A program made the position numbers and the translations under genes. From Rhodospirillaceae bacterium UBA6608 (GTDB lineage: Bacteria > Pseudomonadota > Alphaproteobacteria > Rhodospirillales_A > Casp-alpha2): a stretch of 8,921 bases of DNA. Below are positions 5,683-8,921 of this stretch, one piece after another (within the stretch, counting starts at the first letter, position 1; each line of letters opens with the position of its first letter). Below the pieces are notes generated by a model. It was not told the DNA's origin and did not search any database. It saw only the letters and a program-made list of their open reading frames with translations. The DNA is taken from assembly GCA_002433335.1 (NCBI GenBank), contig DJHY01000149.1:1-8921 (forward strand). Direction: 5' to 3'.

Positions 5683-6552
5683 ATGTATGCTCCCGTCCGG
5701 AAGGCCGTCCTGCCCGTCGCCGGTCTTGGTACGCGTTTTTTGCCGGCCACCAAGGCGATGGCCAAGGAAATGCTGCCGATCGTCGACAAACCCCTGATCC
5801 AATACGCGATCGAGGAAGCACGCGCGGCGGGGATCGAGGATTTCGTCCTGGTTACCGGGCGCGGCAAGACGATCATGGAAGATCATTTCGACCATGCCGT
5901 CGAACTGGAACAGGTGTTGGAGCGGCGCGGCAAAACCCGCGAACTGCAAATCGTTCAGGATGCCATGGTGCCGCCGGGGCATCTGGCCTATGCGCGGCAA
6001 CAGAACCCCCTGGGCCTGGGCCATGCGATCTGGTGCGCGCGGCAATTCGTCGCGGGCGATCCCTTCGCGGTGCTGCTGCCCGACGATCTGGTCAAAGCCG
6101 AGCCGGGATGCCTGGCGCAGATGATGGCGGCCTATGAAGAGGTCGGCGGCAACATCGTTGCGGTCGAGGACGTTCCCCGTGACCAGACCAACAAATACGG
6201 CATCTTGGACGTCGAAGTAGACAACGGCCGTTTGGTGCGGGCAAAGGGACTGGTGGAGAAACCTGACCCGGCCGTCGCCCCCTCGACCCTGTCGATCATC
6301 GGTCGCTATATCCTGCAGCCGCAGGTGTTCGAATTCCTGGATAAGCACGAAACCGGCGCTGGCGGTGAAATTCAGCTGACTGACGCGATGGCGAAGACCC
6401 TGGGCGACGTGCCGTTCCACGGCCTTCGCTTCGAAGGGCGGCGTTTCGACTGCGGGTCCAAGTCGGGATTCATCGAAGCCAACGTGGCCTTCGCCCTGGA
6501 ACGGCCCGACTTGGGCGAGACCTTGCGCGAAACCCTGAAAACCTACCTCTGA
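5683..6552 (+). CDS. galU: UTP--glucose-1-phosphate uridylyltransferase
   Basis: A 289-residue GalU that makes UDP-glucose from UTP and glucose-1-phosphate in the cytoplasm, of normal length for the bacterial enzyme. The nucleotide-binding signature GLGTRFLPATKAMAKEMLP spans residues 14-32. Other family motifs are a GLGHA turn (111-115), the metal/nucleotide PDD motif (133-135), NKYGIL (170-175), VEKP (191-194) with the sugar-phosphate-contacting segment, and a GGEIQLTDA motif in the C-terminal half. A fuller-strength ribosome binding site is absent; AGAAAGA about 10 bases upstream is the best candidate. It is the first gene of a three-gene run with ugd and a hexose-phosphate mutase, which places it in production of activated sugars for surface polysaccharide. 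Confidence 0.97.
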   Translation: MYAPVRKAVLPVAGLGTRFLPATKAMAKEMLPIVDKPLIQYAIEEARAAGIEDFVLVTGRGKTIMEDHFDHAVELEQVLERRGKTRELQIVQDAMVPPGHLAYARQQNPLGLGHAIWCARQFVAGDPFAVLLPDDLVKAEPGCLAQMMAAYEEVGGNIVAVEDVPRDQTNKYGILDVEVDNGRLVRAKGLVEKPDPAVAPSTLSIIGRYILQPQVFEFLDKHETGAGGEIQLTDAMAKTLGDVPFHGLRFEGRRFDCGSKSGFIEANVAFALERPDLGETLRETLKTYL

Positions 6553-6565
6553 AGGAAGTTAAAGC

Positions 6566-7888
6566 ATGCATGTCGCCGTCGTCGGAACCGGGTATGTAGG
6601 GTTGGTGTCCGGAGCTTGTTTCTCGGAATTCGGCCACCACGTTACCTGCGTCGACAAGGACGAGAAGAAGATCGAAGGGCTGAAGCAGGGCGAAATGCCC
6701 ATCTATGAGCCGGGTCTTCAGAAGCTGGTGGAAAACAACGCCGAAGCGGGCCGATTGAAGTTTACGACCGACCTTGCCGAAGCGATGAAAGGCGCAGATG
6801 CAGTGTTTATCGCCGTCGGCACGCCGTCGCGCCGGGGAGACGGCCACGCGGATCTGTCGTTCGTGTATGCAGCGTCGGAAGAGATCGCTCACGCCATCGA
6901 AGGCTATACAGTGGTCGTCACCAAGTCGACCGTGCCCGTGGGTACGGGCGCCGAGGTTGAGAAGATCATTCGTGATGCGCGGCCGGATGCGGACTTCGAC
7001 GTTGTTTCCAACCCCGAATTCCTGCGCGAAGGCGCGGCCATCGAGGACTTCATGCGTCCCGACCGGGTGGTGATCGGCACGGATGCCGAACGGGCCAAAG
7101 AGGTGATGCGCGAACTGTACCGTCCGCTGTACCTGATCGAAACGCCGATCGTGTTCACCAAGCGCCAGACGTCGGAGCTGATCAAGTACGCGGCCAATAC
7201 CTTCCTCGCGACCAAGATCACCTTCATCAACGAAATCGCGGACCTGTGCGAAGTTTTGGACGCGGATGTCCAAGATGTCGCCAAGGGCATCGGGCTTGAC
7301 GGGCGGATCGGGCGTAAGTTCCTGCATGCCGGGCCGGGTTACGGCGGGTCGTGCTTCCCGAAGGATACCCTGGCCCTGGTGCGGACGGCGCAGGATTCCG
7401 GCGCACCCCTGCGGATCGTCGAGACGGTGGTCGACATCAATGCCAAGCGCAAGAAAGCCATGGCGCAAAAGATCATCGCGGCCTGCGGCGGCGACGTAAA
7501 AGGCAAGGTTATTGCGGTGCTGGGCCTGACTTTCAAGCCGAACACGGATGACATGCGCGACTCCCCATCGCTGGATATCGTCCCCGCCCTTGTCGCCGCC
7601 GGTGCGACGGTGCGGGCCTACGATCCCGAGGGCATGGACGAAGCCCGTCACATGCTTTCCGACGTCGAATGGTGCAAGGGCGCCTATGAGACGATGGACG
7701 GTGCCGATGCCTTGGCGATTATCACCGAATGGAACGAATTCCGGGCGCTTGATCTGGACCGGGTGAAGGACCTTCTGAAAGCGCCGGTGATGGTCGATCT
7801 TCGGAACATCTATAACCCGCAAGACATGGCCGACGCCGGGTTCGAATATACCTGCATCGGTCGCGCCAAATTGGCCGCCGAAGGCTAA
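6566..7888 (+). CDS. ugd: UDP-glucose 6-dehydrogenase
   Basis: A 440-residue UDP-glucose/GDP-mannose dehydrogenase-family enzyme that oxidises UDP-glucose to UDP-glucuronate with two NAD+. The N-terminal Rossmann motif GTGYVGL is at residues 7-13, with Asp30 positioned for the NAD ribose. STVPVGT and NPEFLREGAA follow. Catalytic-core Lys207 and Asn211 lie in the SELIKYAANTFLATKITF-type helix, and the nucleophile Cys263 lies in GPGYGGSCFPKD. The C-terminal domain includes LGLTFKPNTDDMRDSPS, diagnostic for the family. I call Ugd rather than GDP-mannose dehydrogenase because it directly follows galU and the motif set is of Ugd type. AAGGAAG (6552-6558), overlapping the galU stop, is its ribosome binding site, seven bases before the ATG. 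Its UDP-glucuronate can feed exopolysaccharide, capsule or lipid A/LPS modification. Confidence 0.96.
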   Translation: MHVAVVGTGYVGLVSGACFSEFGHHVTCVDKDEKKIEGLKQGEMPIYEPGLQKLVENNAEAGRLKFTTDLAEAMKGADAVFIAVGTPSRRGDGHADLSFVYAASEEIAHAIEGYTVVVTKSTVPVGTGAEVEKIIRDARPDADFDVVSNPEFLREGAAIEDFMRPDRVVIGTDAERAKEVMRELYRPLYLIETPIVFTKRQTSELIKYAANTFLATKITFINEIADLCEVLDADVQDVAKGIGLDGRIGRKFLHAGPGYGGSCFPKDTLALVRTAQDSGAPLRIVETVVDINAKRKKAMAQKIIAACGGDVKGKVIAVLGLTFKPNTDDMRDSPSLDIVPALVAAGATVRAYDPEGMDEARHMLSDVEWCKGAYETMDGADALAIITEWNEFRALDLDRVKDLLKAPVMVDLRNIYNPQDMADAGFEYTCIGRAKLAAEG

Positions 7889-7903
7889 TCGAAAGGCCCT
7901 GAC

Positions 7904-8921
7904 ATGGCGGACAGCCACCGCTTCGACCCCAGCATCCTGCGCGAATACGACATTCGTGGAACGGTGGGGGAAACCCTGAACCCGGCGGACCTGGTCGCTA
8001 TCGGCCGTGCTTTCGGCACGATCCTGGCGCGGGCCGGGGGCAAGACCGCCGCCACTGGTTACGATGGGCGTCTCAGCTCGCCGGAACTGGAAGCATCCCT
8101 GGCCGAAGGCCTGCAATCGGCGGGGATCGAGGTGCGGCGTATCGGGCGCGGACCGACGCCTATGCTGTATTTTGCGACCCATCATCTCAGCACCGATGCC
8201 GGGCTGATGATTACCGGTTCGCACAATCCGCCGGAATTCAACGGCGTGAAGATCATGATGCAGGGAAAGTCCTTCTTTGGCGCCGATATCCAGAAGCTGG
8301 GCGCCATGGCCGCTGCCGGCGATTTCGCCGAGGGTGCCGGCACGGACAGTCATCACGAAATCCTGGATGCCTACGTGGCTCGGCTGTTGAAGGATGTGGA
8401 CGGAGACAAGCCCCTGACCATCGCCTGGGATGCCGGGAACGGTGCCGCGGGCGAGGCCTTGGTCAAGCTGGTCGCGGGCCTGCCGGGACGGCATATCCTG
8501 TTGAACGAAAATATTGACGGGACTTTTCCGGCCCATCACCCGGACCCGACGGTCGAAAAGAACCTGGCGCAGTTGAAGGAAGCCGTTGCAGCGAACAACT
8601 GCGACTTGGGGATCGCATTCGACGGCGACGGGGATCGCATCGGCGTGGTCGACGGGCAGGGCAGGGTGCTTTGGGGCGACCAATTGCTGGCGATCCTTGC
8701 ACGGGACGTCTTGGCCCGCCATCCGGGCGCCACGGTGATCGCTGACGTAAAGACGTCGCGCGTTTTCTTCGATGAGATCGAACGCCTGGGCGGCAAGCCG
8801 ATGATGTGGAAGACCGGCCATTCGCACATCAAATCCAAGATGGCGGAGATCGGCGCGCCTCTGGCCGGGGAGATGAGCGCCCATATCTTCTTCAAGGATC
8901 GCTACTACGGGTATGACGATG
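7904..8921 (+). CDS. Phosphomannomutase/phosphoglucomutase, 3' end outside window
   Basis: About 339 residues of an alpha-D-phosphohexomutase, cut by the right edge; family members run to roughly 460-500 residues. It interconverts hexose-6- and hexose-1-phosphates through a phosphoserine. The opening ILREYDIRG motif is typical of the PMM/PGM group. The catalytic Ser106 lies in TGSHNP (104-109), the Mg2+ loop is DGDGDR (240-245), and the sugar-specificity loop is GEMSAH (322-327) with Glu323 and Ser325, the pattern found in enzymes that accept mannose and/or glucose phosphates. The phosphate-binding C-terminal domain is outside the window. GAAAGG (7891-7896) is its ribosome binding site, and it lies 15 bases after ugd in the same operon. 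As a phosphoglucomutase it would feed GalU; as a phosphomannomutase it would feed GDP-mannose synthesis. The sequence cannot decide between manB, pgm and algC-type naming. Confidence 0.93.
   Translation, partial: MADSHRFDPSILREYDIRGTVGETLNPADLVAIGRAFGTILARAGGKTAATGYDGRLSSPELEASLAEGLQSAGIEVRRIGRGPTPMLYFATHHLSTDAGLMITGSHNPPEFNGVKIMMQGKSFFGADIQKLGAMAAAGDFAEGAGTDSHHEILDAYVARLLKDVDGDKPLTIAWDAGNGAAGEALVKLVAGLPGRHILLNENIDGTFPAHHPDPTVEKNLAQLKEAVAANNCDLGIAFDGDGDRIGVVDGQGRVLWGDQLLAILARDVLARHPGATVIADVKTSRVFFDEIERLGGKPMMWKTGHSHIKSKMAEIGAPLAGEMSAHIFFKDRYYGYDD

Noticed and set aside
5492..5797. 101-codon open frame in the galU leader
   Set aside because: It runs out of frame into galU for about 115 bases and shows no domain, and the leader has regulatory-looking structure instead.
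6470..8884. 804-residue open frame on the minus strand opposite ugd and the mutase
   Set aside because: It lies antisense to two genes with complete catalytic motifs, has no recognisable domain, and is explained by the codon bias of GC-rich coding DNA.
1..8921. Mobile elements, phage genes, CRISPR arrays, toxin-antitoxin pairs, tRNA or rRNA genes
   Set aside because: No transposase or integrase motifs, spaced direct repeats or RNA-gene signatures were seen; all long stretches are accounted for by housekeeping or envelope-type genes.

Overview
The window is GC-rich chromosomal DNA from an alphaproteobacterium. The firmest indicator is a full-length MipZ, the ParA-like division-site ATPase found in this class. 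The general style (short spacers, GGAGG-type ribosome binding sites, cytoplasmic housekeeping and envelope genes) would suit a Rhodospirillales-type genome, but the order is only an inference. I see no tRNA, rRNA, CRISPR array, insertion sequence or phage gene.

Layout. (1) Positions 1-976, minus strand: an exported protein of the TM1410/MJ1477 glycoside hydrolase type (GH114/GH166-like), cut by the left edge. Its half-domains appear in the reverse of the usual order. (2) Positions 977-1105: a short divergent promoter region. (3) Positions 1106-5476, plus strand, four genes probably co-transcribed: a cytoplasmic iron-sulfur molybdopterin oxidoreductase; mipZ, whose start overlaps the oxidoreductase stop as ATGA; a soluble von Willebrand factor A (VWA) protein with an intact metal site; and a membrane-anchored J-domain protein with a C-terminal HPD motif. 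(4) Positions 5477-5682: a 206-base non-coding leader with a candidate promoter, a palindrome and hairpins. (5) Positions 5683-8921, plus strand: galU, ugd and a phosphomannomutase/phosphoglucomutase gene cut by the right edge, with gaps of 13 and 15 bases.

How the genes fit together. The last three form a sugar-nucleotide supply operon. The mutase makes glucose-1-phosphate (and/or mannose-1-phosphate), GalU converts glucose-1-phosphate to UDP-glucose, and Ugd oxidises that to UDP-glucuronate, so the likely sinks are exopolysaccharide, capsule or lipopolysaccharide. The middle group joins a redox enzyme to the division regulator MipZ and two accessory proteins (VWA and membrane J protein). 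The joint role of those two is unknown and is the most open question here. The exported hydrolase at the left edge could act on a polysaccharide, but nothing in the window ties it to the galU operon beyond proximity.

The points I would look at first are the apparent circular permutation of the hydrolase and the mipZ-VWA-J-protein group.
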